DNA of 64,000 nucleotides, from the NCBI RefSeq assembly GCF_030814225.1, contig NZ_JAUSUR010000008.1, positions 62,001 to 126,000 on the forward strand. Reading direction: 5' to 3'. A model generated the notes under the pieces. That model had not been told where the DNA came from and searched no databases. It worked only from the letters and a program-made list of their open reading frames with translations. This DNA is from Breznakia pachnodae. GTDB taxonomy: Bacteria; Bacillota_I; Bacilli_A; Erysipelotrichales; Erysipelotrichaceae. Positions 1-6,959 of this stretch are shown here, piece by piece (positions within the stretch are counted from its first letter, which is position 1; each line of letters begins with the position of its first letter). The translations under genes and the position numbers were made by a program.

Positions 1-849
1 GAACTTGCTGAAGCATTCAAACGTAAAGGAAAAGAAGTTCGTTTGATTGATGTTGCAAACACTAGTTTATCAGGATACTATGATCCAGAATTTACTGACT
101 TAATGGATGAAAACCTTAGATCTCATGATATTGAATTACGCTATGGTGAAACCGTAACAAAAATTGAAGGTAATGGAAAAGTAGAACGTGTTGTTACAGA
201 TAAGGGAAGTTATGAAACTGAAATGGTAGTAATGGCGATTGGATTTAAACCTAATAATTTATTAGGGAAAGATCATTTAAAACTATTTGCGAATGGTGCA
301 TACGAAGTTAATAAATCACAAATGACAAGTGATAGTGATGTATACGCAATTGGTGACTGTGCTACTGTATATGATAATGCTATTCAAGATGTAAATTATA
401 TTGCATTAGCTACAAATGCAGTTCGATCTGGTATAGTTGCTGCTCATAATGCGTGTGGAACGCCATTAGAGTCTGCAGGAGTACAGGGTTCAAATGGAAT
501 TCGTATCTGGAACATGAATATGGTTTCAACTGGTTTATCGCTTACAAAGGCTTTAAAACATGGATTTAATGCTGCTGCAACTGATTTTGAAGATTTACAG
601 AAACCAGCATTTATTGAAGAAGACAATGAAAAAGTAAAAATTCGTATTGTTTATGATTTAGATACTAGAAGAATCCTTGGTGCACAATTAGCAAGTAATT
701 ATGATATTTCAATGGGAATTCATATGTTCTCTCTTGCAATCCAAGAAAAACTTACAATTGATAAGTTGAAATTATTGGATATTTTCTTCTTACCACATTT
801 CAATCAGCCATATAATTATATTACAATGGCAGCTCTACAAGCAAAATAA
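1..849 (+). CDS. NADH oxidase, FAD/NAD-dependent (C-terminal part, 5' end outside window)
   Basis: The reading frame is open from base 1, so the N-terminal FAD-binding part lies upstream of the window. The visible part holds the end of the NAD-binding domain, a second FAD motif ([11 protein letters not shown], with the Asp that contacts FAD ribitol) and the C-terminal dimerisation domain. The pattern fits flavoprotein NADH oxidases or CoA-disulfide reductases of the pyridine nucleotide-disulfide reductase family, which regenerate NAD+ by reducing O2. The redox-active Cys near residue 42 is not visible, so water-forming oxidase cannot be separated from CoA-disulfide reductase here. A hairpin follows the stop. 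Confidence 0.85.
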   Translation, partial: ELAEAFKRKGKEVRLIDVANTSLSGYYDPEFTDLMDENLRSHDIELRYGETVTKIEGNGKVERVVTDKGSYETEMVVMAIGFKPNNLLGKDHLKLFANGAYEVNKSQMTSDSDVYAIGDCATVYDNAIQDVNYIALATNAVRSGIVAAHNACGTPLESAGVQGSNGIRIWNMNMVSTGLSLTKALKHGFNAAATDFEDLQKPAFIEEDNEKVKIRIVYDLDTRRILGAQLASNYDISMGIHMFSLAIQEKLTIDKLKLLDIFFLPHFNQPYNYITMAALQAK

Positions 850-854
850 AAAAT

Positions 855-890
855 AGGCTCAATCATTGATGATTGAGCCTTTTGTTAACT
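855..890. terminator. Bidirectional terminator between NADH oxidase and Rrf2 genes
   Basis: An 11-bp perfect stem (855-865 with 870-880) has a 4-base loop. A T-rich stretch follows on the plus strand, and an A-rich stretch precedes it, which gives a U-tract for the minus-strand transcript. It sits between two convergent stop codons. Confidence 0.85.
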
Positions 891-1343
891 TTATACAATG
901 TCAAAATAACTTTTATACCAGTTATGTTTTTTTATTTCTTCAAGACCACCATTCATTTCGATAAGATCAGCAATTGATATATTTGAAAGGTAATCTTTAA
1001 TATCTGAATCGACTTTATACCATAGTTCACGAAAGGTTACTCTGGCTAATAAATCGGGATATACATGGCGTGGTGCCAATGAATCATAAGTTTCCATAGA
1101 AGTGATTACATTGTAGATAGAAATATCTTCAGGTTTCATTGCTAAGCGGTAACCACCATTAATTCCACGGACACTTTCAATGAAATGATTCTTTTTCAAT
1201 GCTAAGCAAATACTTTCAATATACTTTGTAGATAATTGCAGGTGACGACTTGCAGAGCGAACTGAAATTACTCCATCATCAGCAAAAATTGCTAAACCTA
1301 ACAACATTCTTACTCCATATCTAGATTTGGTAGTCAATTTCAT
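891..1343 (-). CDS. Rrf2 family transcriptional regulator (no Fe-S cysteines)
   Basis: This 150-residue protein has the Rrf2 winged-helix N-terminus (MKLTTKSRYGVRMLLGLA and the RGINGGYRLA wing). It lacks the three clustered cysteines that bind Fe-S in IscR-type members, so it resembles the cysteine-metabolism regulator CymR more than IscR. The start is set by an AAGGAGG Shine-Dalgarno 9 bases upstream. Its first 23 bases overlap the end of the upstream Rrf2 gene in another frame, so the two are probably translationally coupled. The neighbouring divergent cysK makes sulfur or cysteine control the likely role. This is inferred from family and context. Confidence 0.85.
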   Translation of the reverse strand: MKLTTKSRYGVRMLLGLAIFADDGVISVRSASRHLQLSTKYIESICLALKKNHFIESVRGINGGYRLAMKPEDISIYNVITSMETYDSLAPRHVYPDLLARVTFRELWYKVDSDIKDYLSNISIADLIEMNGGLEEIKKHNWYKSYFDIV

Positions 1344-1749
1344 GTACTAGTGCCTCCTTATATGCTTCCACCAAACTATGTAAACTAACTTTGCTCAACG
1401 ATTTATATAATTCATTTTGCAAGTTAATCCATAATTGGCGTGTCATACAATAACTTTCCTGAGGGCAACTGCCAGAAATACAGGCAACTGGTTCCAGGTT
1501 ATCTTCAACTGCAATAACAATATCTTTACAAGTAATATCCTCAGCATCCTTTTTTAGTGAATAACCACCATTTTTCCCCCTTGTACTGATTAGGATATCT
1601 GCCTTTTTTAACGCACTAAAAATATGTTCCAAAAACTTGGCAGAACAATTTCTGGCTTTGGCAATTTCCGTTATTGATAATTTTTCATCACGATAAGACA
1701 GATAAACAAGTGCCTCAATCGCATATACTCCTTTTTTTGAAATTCTCAT
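1321..1749 (-). CDS. Rrf2 family transcriptional regulator (with Cys cluster)
   Basis: This 142-residue Rrf2 protein has the winged helix (MRISKKGVYAIEALVYLS, TRGKNGGYSL). Near residues 89-101 it has three cysteines (CISGSCPQESYC), the position of the Fe-S ligands in IscR-type Rrf2 regulators. It is the first gene of a two-gene minus-strand unit with its cysteine-free paralogue. It is divergent from cysK, with palindromes over both promoters. I see no strong Shine-Dalgarno before this ATG. Fe-S sensing is plausible but inferred; thiol-only sensing is possible. Confidence 0.85.
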   Translation of the reverse strand: MRISKKGVYAIEALVYLSYRDEKLSITEIAKARNCSAKFLEHIFSALKKADILISTRGKNGGYSLKKDAEDITCKDIVIAVEDNLEPVACISGSCPQESYCMTRQLWINLQNELYKSLSKVSLHSLVEAYKEALVHEIDYQI

Positions 1750-1787
1750 ACAATGATTTTACCACAAAAGATTGGATAAATACATAA

Positions 1788-1810
1788 ATTCCTACAAAAA
1801 TAATAGGAAT
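1788..1810. promoter_or_regulatory. Candidate Rrf2 operator 1 (ATTCCTA-N9-TAGGAAT)
   Basis: This is a perfect inverted repeat with 7-base arms and a 9-base spacer. It covers the -10 box and start region of the minus-strand Rrf2 promoter. Operator 2 has the same core arms and the same spacer length. Autoregulation is inferred. Confidence 0.65.
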
Positions 1811-1828
1811 AATCGAATTAATTGACAA
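1800..1828 (-). promoter_or_regulatory. Promoter of the Rrf2 gene pair
   Basis: On the minus strand TTGTCA (1823-1828) and TATTAT (1800-1805) are separated by 17 bases, each one mismatch from consensus. Its -35 shares five bases with the divergent cysK -35. The predicted leader is about 44 bases. Confidence 0.65.
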
Positions 1829-1850
1829 TGTCGTAAATATAAGATATAAT
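1822..1850 (+). promoter_or_regulatory. Promoter of cysK
   Basis: TTGACA (1822-1827) and TATAAT (1845-1850) are both perfect consensus with a 17-base spacer. Such a strong promoter would be expected to need a repressor; palindrome 2 begins inside its -10. Confidence 0.85.
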
Positions 1851-1869
1851 CCTAGTAAATTAGTAGGAT
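1849..1869. promoter_or_regulatory. Candidate Rrf2 operator 2 (ATCCTA-N9-TAGGAT)
   Basis: This inverted repeat has 6-base arms and a 9-base spacer. It shares the TCCTA-N9-TAGGA core with operator 1. It overlaps the end of the cysK -10 and the transcription start, a classic repression position. Confidence 0.65.
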
Positions 1870-1895
1870 ATTAAATCGAGTGGAGGAACATAAAC

Positions 1896-2822
1896 ATGTC
1901 AAAGATTTATAATAATATTACTGAATTGATTGGAAACACACCTTTGGTAAAAATCAATAAATTAAATACTAGTGATGCGGAAGTGTTAGCAAAACTGGAA
2001 TCATTTAATCCTGGGGGAAGTGTGAAAGATCGTATTGCATATGGAATGGTAAAAGATGCATTAGATAAAGGGACTATTACAAAGGATTCAACTTTAGTTG
2101 AACCAACAAGTGGAAATACAGGAATTGGACTTGCAATGGTTGCAGCAGCTTTAGGAATTAAGTTAACAATTGTTATGCCTGAATCAATGAGTATTGAAAG
2201 AAGAAAACTGATTCAAGGATATGGAGCCAACCTAATACTAACGAGCGCAGCTGGAGGAATGAAAGAGGCGATTGCTACTGCAGTGAAAATGGTTCAGGAA
2301 CATCCTGATTACTTTATGCTTCAGCAATTTGAAAACCCTGCAAATCCAAAATCACACTACCAAACAACCGCAGAAGAAATCTACAATGATACAGATGGAA
2401 AGATTGATATTTTTGTATCTGCTGTAGGTACTGGTGGAACAATTTCAGGAGTTGGCGAGTACTTAAAGGAAAAGAATCCTTATATTAAATTAATTGCTGT
2501 GGAAGCTGCAAAATCACCAGTGTTATCTGGTGGTAAACCAGGACCACATAAGATTCAAGGAATTAGTGCTGGATTTATTCCAGGAGTATATAGTTCTAAA
2601 GTTGTAGATGAAATAATTCAGGTACAAGATGAAGATGCAATAGCAACGAGTCAACACGTCTCTACAGACGAAGGGATTGCAGTTGGTATAAGTAGTGGTG
2701 CTGCGATGTATGCAGCCTTAGAAGTGGCGAAACGACCTGAGAACAAGGGGAAACGTATTGTTGTTATCCTTGCAGATGGTGGAGAACGTTACTTATCAAC
2801 TGATTTATATAAATTTGATTAA
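1896..2822 (+). CDS. cysK: Cysteine synthase (O-acetylserine sulfhydrylase)
   Basis: This 308-residue PLP enzyme makes cysteine and acetate from O-acetylserine and sulfide in the cytoplasm. The PLP lysine is Lys44 in FNPGGSVKDR. The substrate loop TSGNTG lies near residue 70, the phosphate-binding GTGGTISG loop near 177, and GISAGFIP near 220. Full length matches the family. GGAGG lies 9 bases before the ATG. It is monocistronic, with a strong promoter and a following terminator, and is divergent from two Rrf2 regulator genes that probably repress it when cysteine is plentiful. Confidence 0.95.
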   Translation: MSKIYNNITELIGNTPLVKINKLNTSDAEVLAKLESFNPGGSVKDRIAYGMVKDALDKGTITKDSTLVEPTSGNTGIGLAMVAAALGIKLTIVMPESMSIERRKLIQGYGANLILTSAAGGMKEAIATAVKMVQEHPDYFMLQQFENPANPKSHYQTTAEEIYNDTDGKIDIFVSAVGTGGTISGVGEYLKEKNPYIKLIAVEAAKSPVLSGGKPGPHKIQGISAGFIPGVYSSKVVDEIIQVQDEDAIATSQHVSTDEGIAVGISSGAAMYAALEVAKRPENKGKRIVVILADGGERYLSTDLYKFD

Positions 2823-2828
2823 TACATT

Positions 2829-2854
2829 AGACGTCAATAGGACGTCTTTTTATT
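2829..2854 (+). terminator. Terminator of cysK
   Basis: A 7-bp stem (AGACGTC/GACGTCT) has a 5-base loop and is followed by TTTTATTTT. Confidence 0.85.
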
Positions 2855-2874
2855 TTGATAGTAAAAGCTTTTTG

Positions 2875-2883
2875 TGTTAAAAT
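2875..2883 (+). promoter_or_regulatory. Extended -10 promoter before the HAD gene pair
   Basis: TGT-TAAAAT has no convincing -35. It lies 28 bases before the ATG at 2911 and directly after the cysK terminator. Confidence 0.45.
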
Positions 2884-2910
2884 TATTGTTAGTTAATAGA
2901 GAGGTTTACT

Positions 2911-3558
2911 ATGGCAATCATCTTTGATTTTAATGGAACAATGATTTTCGATGGTTATCTTCATGATGAAGCATGGAAGTCAATTACAAAAGAACTAAGA
3001 GGAACACCACTTAGTGATGAAGAATTACAACAACATATGCATGGTGTTGTGAATGAAAAAATTATTGAATACTTAATAAAGGATGTAGATTCTCAACAAA
3101 ATAAATGTCTATCACAATATAAAGAACATGTATATCGTGATATGGTAGAAGAGCATGAATTAGCGTTGGTTGAAGGACTACCTGAGTTTCTGGATTACTT
3201 AAAAGAGAATAATATTCCGATGACAATAGCCAGTGCATCAATTAAAGAAAACATTGACTTTTTTTATGATTTCTTTGAACTAGGACGTTGGTTTAATAGA
3301 GAGAATATTGTATACGATGATGGAACACATGAAAATAAGATTACAATGTTTAAAAAAGCAGCCGATATTTTAGATACACCAATTGAAAACTGCATTGTAT
3401 TTGAAGATTCACAAAGTGGAATTCGTTTTGCGAGGGAAGCAGGTGTAACTGCAATTGTTGGTGTAAGAAATGATATGAACAACAATGATACGATCATGAC
3501 AATTCAGGATTTTACCAATCCGAATATTTACAAATTAATTCATAAGGGGGAACGGTAA
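2911..3558 (+). CDS. HAD superfamily hydrolase, beta-phosphoglucomutase-like, with DxN motif
   Basis: This 215-residue protein has the HAD fold with a helical cap. Motif I reads DFNGT (Asp6, Asn8), so the usual second Asp, the general acid/base of most HAD phosphatases and mutases, is replaced by Asn. The later motifs are present: a Ser/Thr motif (TIASAS near 109), a motif III lysine region and FEDSQSGIRFA near 168, typical of the beta-PGM/sugar-phosphatase group. The substrate is unknown. It overlaps the next HAD gene by one base (TAATG), which suggests coupled translation. The Asn may lower or change activity. Confidence 0.8.
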   Translation: MAIIFDFNGTMIFDGYLHDEAWKSITKELRGTPLSDEELQQHMHGVVNEKIIEYLIKDVDSQQNKCLSQYKEHVYRDMVEEHELALVEGLPEFLDYLKENNIPMTIASASIKENIDFFYDFFELGRWFNRENIVYDDGTHENKITMFKKAADILDTPIENCIVFEDSQSGIRFAREAGVTAIVGVRNDMNNNDTIMTIQDFTNPNIYKLIHKGER

Positions 3559-4271
3559 TGAATACGATTTTATTTGATTTAGATGGCACACTACTATCGA
3601 TGGATTTAGAAGAATTTACACAACGTTATTTTGGTTTGATTGATAATTGCTTTAAGGATACCAAGTATGATTCAAAACAACTAGTAAAGGCAATTTATGC
3701 AGGAACTTCAGCAATGATGAAAAATGATGGTTCACTGACGAATGCAGATATCTTTTGGTCAACTTTTGAACAGGTATCAGGTATTCCAAAGGAAGAAATT
3801 GAAAGTGATTTTGAAAGCTTTTACCAACATGATTTTCAAAAGATTGAAGATACAGTAAATGTAAATCCAGCTATTGTGGAAGCGATTGATATCTTAAAAC
3901 GGAAAGGGTATCGAATGATTTGTTCAACAAATCCATTATTTCCAAGTATCGCAAGTCACTCGCGTTTAAGATGGAGCGGAGTGGATTCTGATGCATTTGA
4001 TTATGTAACTACATTTGAAGACTTTCATTACTGTAAACCGAATCCACAATACTTTGAAGAAGTGATAGAAAAGTATAATGTAGACCGTGATAACTGTATT
4101 ATGGTTGGTAATGATGCCCAGGAAGATGGAGCAATACAGGCCCTTAATGTTCCACTATACTTAATTAATGATCATTTAATTAATAGAAATGATGCACCAA
4201 TCACTGCAAATTGGTGTGATGACTCTAAGGCATTCCTTGAGTTAGTGAAAACATTTGAAAATGTAAAATAA
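3558..4271 (+). CDS. HAD family hydrolase
   Basis: This 237-residue protein has a complete DLDGT motif (Asp7, Asp9), STNPLF as the Ser/Thr motif near residue 126, KPNPQYFEE carrying the motif III lysine near 162, and MVGNDAQED as motif IV near 182. It is therefore expected to be an active Mg2+-dependent phosphatase. The substrate cannot be read from sequence. Its ATG overlaps the stop of the preceding HAD gene, with AAGGGGG just upstream. The two may act together or share control. Confidence 0.85.
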   Translation: MNTILFDLDGTLLSMDLEEFTQRYFGLIDNCFKDTKYDSKQLVKAIYAGTSAMMKNDGSLTNADIFWSTFEQVSGIPKEEIESDFESFYQHDFQKIEDTVNVNPAIVEAIDILKRKGYRMICSTNPLFPSIASHSRLRWSGVDSDAFDYVTTFEDFHYCKPNPQYFEEVIEKYNVDRDNCIMVGNDAQEDGAIQALNVPLYLINDHLINRNDAPITANWCDDSKAFLELVKTFENVK

Positions 4272-4294
4272 AAATCCTGAAAAGGATTTTTATT
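4271..4294. terminator. Bidirectional terminator between HAD and hydrolase genes
   Basis: An 8-bp stem (AAAATCCT/AGGATTTT) has a GAAA loop, followed by T-rich sequence on the plus strand and A-rich sequence on the other side. It overlaps the stop codon of the convergent gene. Confidence 0.8.
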
Positions 4295-4931
4295 TTATCG
4301 ATTCTATTAGTATTTTAGAAAATTCTTCTGGCGATTCTATCATTGGCATATGACACGAATTTGCAACAAATCTTATATTCAATTGATTTAATATATTATC
4401 ATCTAAACATAAGTCCGAGAATCGATTTTTATAATTAGGATTCCCACGGTCTCCATATAATACATATACAGGAATATGCAGTTTATCTAATAAATAAGTA
4501 TAATCAAAATCATTTTGAATTGATGATTGGAATGCCTCAGTATAATAAGGCATTTCACTACGTAACATTTTTATAATATATTTATATTCACTTGTTGTAT
4601 CATTCAGTACTAGATTACGATAAAAGGCCTTAGCAGGCTTTAAATTTGACTCTACCAGAACAAGTTTACTTGTTGTGTATGAATAATCATTAAGAAGTTG
4701 CAGGGCAATGAGACCTCCAGCGCTATGACCAATAATTACATCATAGCTTTGGTCTTTTACTATATTAAATAACCAGTCTGCAAGATCATTGATTGAATTT
4801 GCTTGCTTAGTGACAGTTCTTGGGTAAGTTATAAACGTACAATCATAATCTTTGATATATGATTTAACTGGATTCCAAATCTCTTCAATACATCCGATAC
4901 CAGACAAAAATAATAATTTCATAATATTCAC
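4290..4931 (-). CDS. Alpha/beta hydrolase
   Basis: This 213-residue protein has the alpha/beta hydrolase triad: nucleophile Ser70 in GHSAGG, an Asp in VLYGDRG near 161, and a His in NSCHMPMIE near 193. The substrate is unknown; it could be an esterase or lipase-like enzyme. The longest frame starts with GTG. The in-frame ATG at 4922 (MKLLFLSG) begins exactly at the first beta strand and is an equally good start. No strong Shine-Dalgarno decides between them. It converges on the HAD pair. Confidence 0.8.
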   Translation of the reverse strand: MNIMKLLFLSGIGCIEEIWNPVKSYIKDYDCTFITYPRTVTKQANSINDLADWLFNIVKDQSYDVIIGHSAGGLIALQLLNDYSYTTSKLVLVESNLKPAKAFYRNLVLNDTTSEYKYIIKMLRSEMPYYTEAFQSSIQNDFDYTYLLDKLHIPVYVLYGDRGNPNYKNRFSDLCLDDNILNQLNIRFVANSCHMPMIESPEEFSKILIESIK

Positions 4932-4979
4932 ATCACTTTCTGTATATATAATAAAAGACTTCCACTAAATAGGGAAATC

Positions 4980-5708
4980 TTATTTAATAAATTCTTTCAT
5001 TTTTTGAATTACTTCATCAATAATATCACGATCAAATTGGAAGTTGTTGTGTTCCAATCCAGGATATGCTTTTTTAAAGTGATTATAACGTTTTTCCACT
5101 TTTATAATCATTGATTGAAGTTTCTTCGTAATTTTTTGTCTTGTTATTTCACCATTCTGTTGAATTTCATCTGATAATTTTTCAATTTCAACAAGAGCTC
5201 TATCCACATTGATAGCTCCAAGTGTTGAGAATGCAAAATCACAAACAAATACAAACAAGAAGATTGCACCAAGGGTGATTTGGATATATTCAGGAATTGT
5301 CTCAATAACGCCATTTACTACTGGGTGAATACCATATACAACAACAAGTCCCAACACACCAAACATTAGAGAATTCTTTAAACAAACTCTTCCTTTGATG
5401 TTGTATTTATAAGTTGAATAATCCCACCAGCGAATGTGGAATATTGCTTCCATTAGCCAACTGGTAAAATACTCTAAAATTGATGTTACAATCATTCCTA
5501 ATGCAAAGATTATGATTGGATAACCTGTGAAAGGTTCTAATACATACAAAACGAGTAATGCACCAAATCCATAGATAGGGCACAGTGGTCCATACATGAA
5601 CCCTCGATTTACAAATTTTCTTTTTGCTAAACTAACATAAGTTGTTTCACAACACCAACCCATAAAGGCATACGTTATGAAATATAGGAATATTGTATAA
5701 GGTGACAT
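4980..5708 (-). CDS. PF06541-type integral membrane protein
   Basis: This 242-residue protein has four to five hydrophobic helices in the first 160 residues, with GWCCETTYVSL, NRGFMYGPLCPIYGFG and LEYFTSWLMEAIF motifs. These match the family annotated as putative ABC-transporter type IV. No ATPase partner is nearby, so transport is unproven. The last 80 residues are charged and helical, probably a cytoplasmic coiled coil. The gene lies 3 bases after the stop of the activase-related gene, so it shares its transcript. Confidence 0.75.
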   Translation of the reverse strand: MSPYTIFLYFITYAFMGWCCETTYVSLAKRKFVNRGFMYGPLCPIYGFGALLVLYVLEPFTGYPIIIFALGMIVTSILEYFTSWLMEAIFHIRWWDYSTYKYNIKGRVCLKNSLMFGVLGLVVVYGIHPVVNGVIETIPEYIQITLGAIFLFVFVCDFAFSTLGAINVDRALVEIEKLSDEIQQNGEITRQKITKKLQSMIIKVEKRYNHFKKAYPGLEHNNFQFDRDIIDEVIQKMKEFIK

Positions 5709-5711
5709 AGG

Positions 5712-6959
5712 TTATTTCTCCAAGTTCATCTTTGCGTTTGATAACATCAGTTTAATACGATTTTCTTGATTTGTTGTACTAGCTCCTGGGTCATAATCAA
5801 TCGCAACTATGTTTGATTGAGGGTAATTGTCTTTTATCTTTCTCATCATTCCTTTCGCAACGATGTGATTTGGTAAGCAACCAAATGGTTGTGTACAGAT
5901 AACATTGTTTACCCCTGAATGAATTAATTCTATCATTTCACAGGTCAAAAGCCAACCTTCTCCCATTTTAACACCTTTGGAAATATAATCATTGGCCATA
6001 ACTTTAACTTTATTAAAGTTTGCCATCGCTCTAAATTCACCATGTTTTTTTATTGCTTTAATCATTTTATTTTGACTATGAACTAAGTATTTCATCGCAA
6101 CTCTGGCAAAGTTACGATTCATCTTATTAATATTGTATAAATCATAATCTAGGATCATATTCTCACAACAGTAAGCAATGAAATCCATTAGACCTGACAA
6201 TACTGGTTCAGCACCTTCTTTTAATAAGAATTCTTCCAATTGATTATTACCAAGTGGGGAATATTTCATATAAATTTCACCGACAATACCTACCCGAACT
6301 TTTTCTTCCTTTCGTCTAGGAATTGCTGCATAATCATCTAATATTGCTTTGTATGTTTTCTTCACCCTTAAGAAAGAAGGGGAGTGTAAACTATCTGCGA
6401 TTTTCTTTGTCCATTTATGGTCAACCTTCTCGGTATCACCAGGATTAATTTCATATGGTTTACATTGATTTGATATCCACATTAGCATATCACCATAGAT
6501 AATAGCGTAAATTGCTTTGATAATAAATTTATAAGTGAATTGAAATCCACTATTCTTTTCTAATCCATAGAAGTTAACTGAGATAACAGGGACGTGAGCC
6601 ATTCCATTATTCTTTAGTGCTTTTCTAAGCAAATGAATATAATTACTTGCACGACAACCTCCACCAGTTTGGGTGATAATCAGTGCAACTTTGTCTAAGT
6701 CATACTTACCACTCTTTAAGGCATCAATCATTTGACCAACAACTAGAAGAGCAGGGTAACAAGTGTCATTATGTACGTTTTTTACACCTTCATTCACAAT
6801 ATTATGATGCATTGTTTTCAATAATTCTACTTTATATCCTTCTGAAATCAACATTTGTTCTAAGATTTCAAAATGCATATTCAGCATATTTGGAATAAGG
6901 ATAGTATGAGTTTTTTTCATTTCAGTTGTAAATTCAACACGTTCTACAGTATTACTCAC
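5712..6959 (-). CDS. 2-hydroxyacyl-CoA dehydratase activase-related protein, C-terminal portion as a separate gene
   Basis: This 415-residue protein corresponds to the C-terminal third of the large (about 1400-residue) CoA dehydratase activase-like proteins of Firmicutes. Conserved-looking segments are NDTCYPALLVVGQ near residue 60, TQTGGGCRASNY near 96 and TQPFGCLPNHIVAKG near 358, all containing Cys that could ligate a cluster. Its start overlaps the end of the upstream half by 8 bases in another frame. Both halves look intact, so this seems a natural gene split, not decay. Biochemical function is not established for this family. Confidence 0.8.
   Translation of the reverse strand: MSNTVERVEFTTEMKKTHTILIPNMLNMHFEILEQMLISEGYKVELLKTMHHNIVNEGVKNVHNDTCYPALLVVGQMIDALKSGKYDLDKVALIITQTGGGCRASNYIHLLRKALKNNGMAHVPVISVNFYGLEKNSGFQFTYKFIIKAIYAIIYGDMLMWISNQCKPYEINPGDTEKVDHKWTKKIADSLHSPSFLRVKKTYKAILDDYAAIPRRKEEKVRVGIVGEIYMKYSPLGNNQLEEFLLKEGAEPVLSGLMDFIAYCCENMILDYDLYNINKMNRNFARVAMKYLVHSQNKMIKAIKKHGEFRAMANFNKVKVMANDYISKGVKMGEGWLLTCEMIELIHSGVNNVICTQPFGCLPNHIVAKGMMRKIKDNYPQSNIVAIDYDPGASTTNQENRIKLMLSNAKMNLEK

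Noticed and set aside
6952..6959. Possible frameshift or pseudogene at the junction of the two activase genes
   Set aside because: Both frames end and begin with intact, family-like sequence, and the overlap is typical of coupled genes. A natural split is more likely, though sequence error cannot be excluded.
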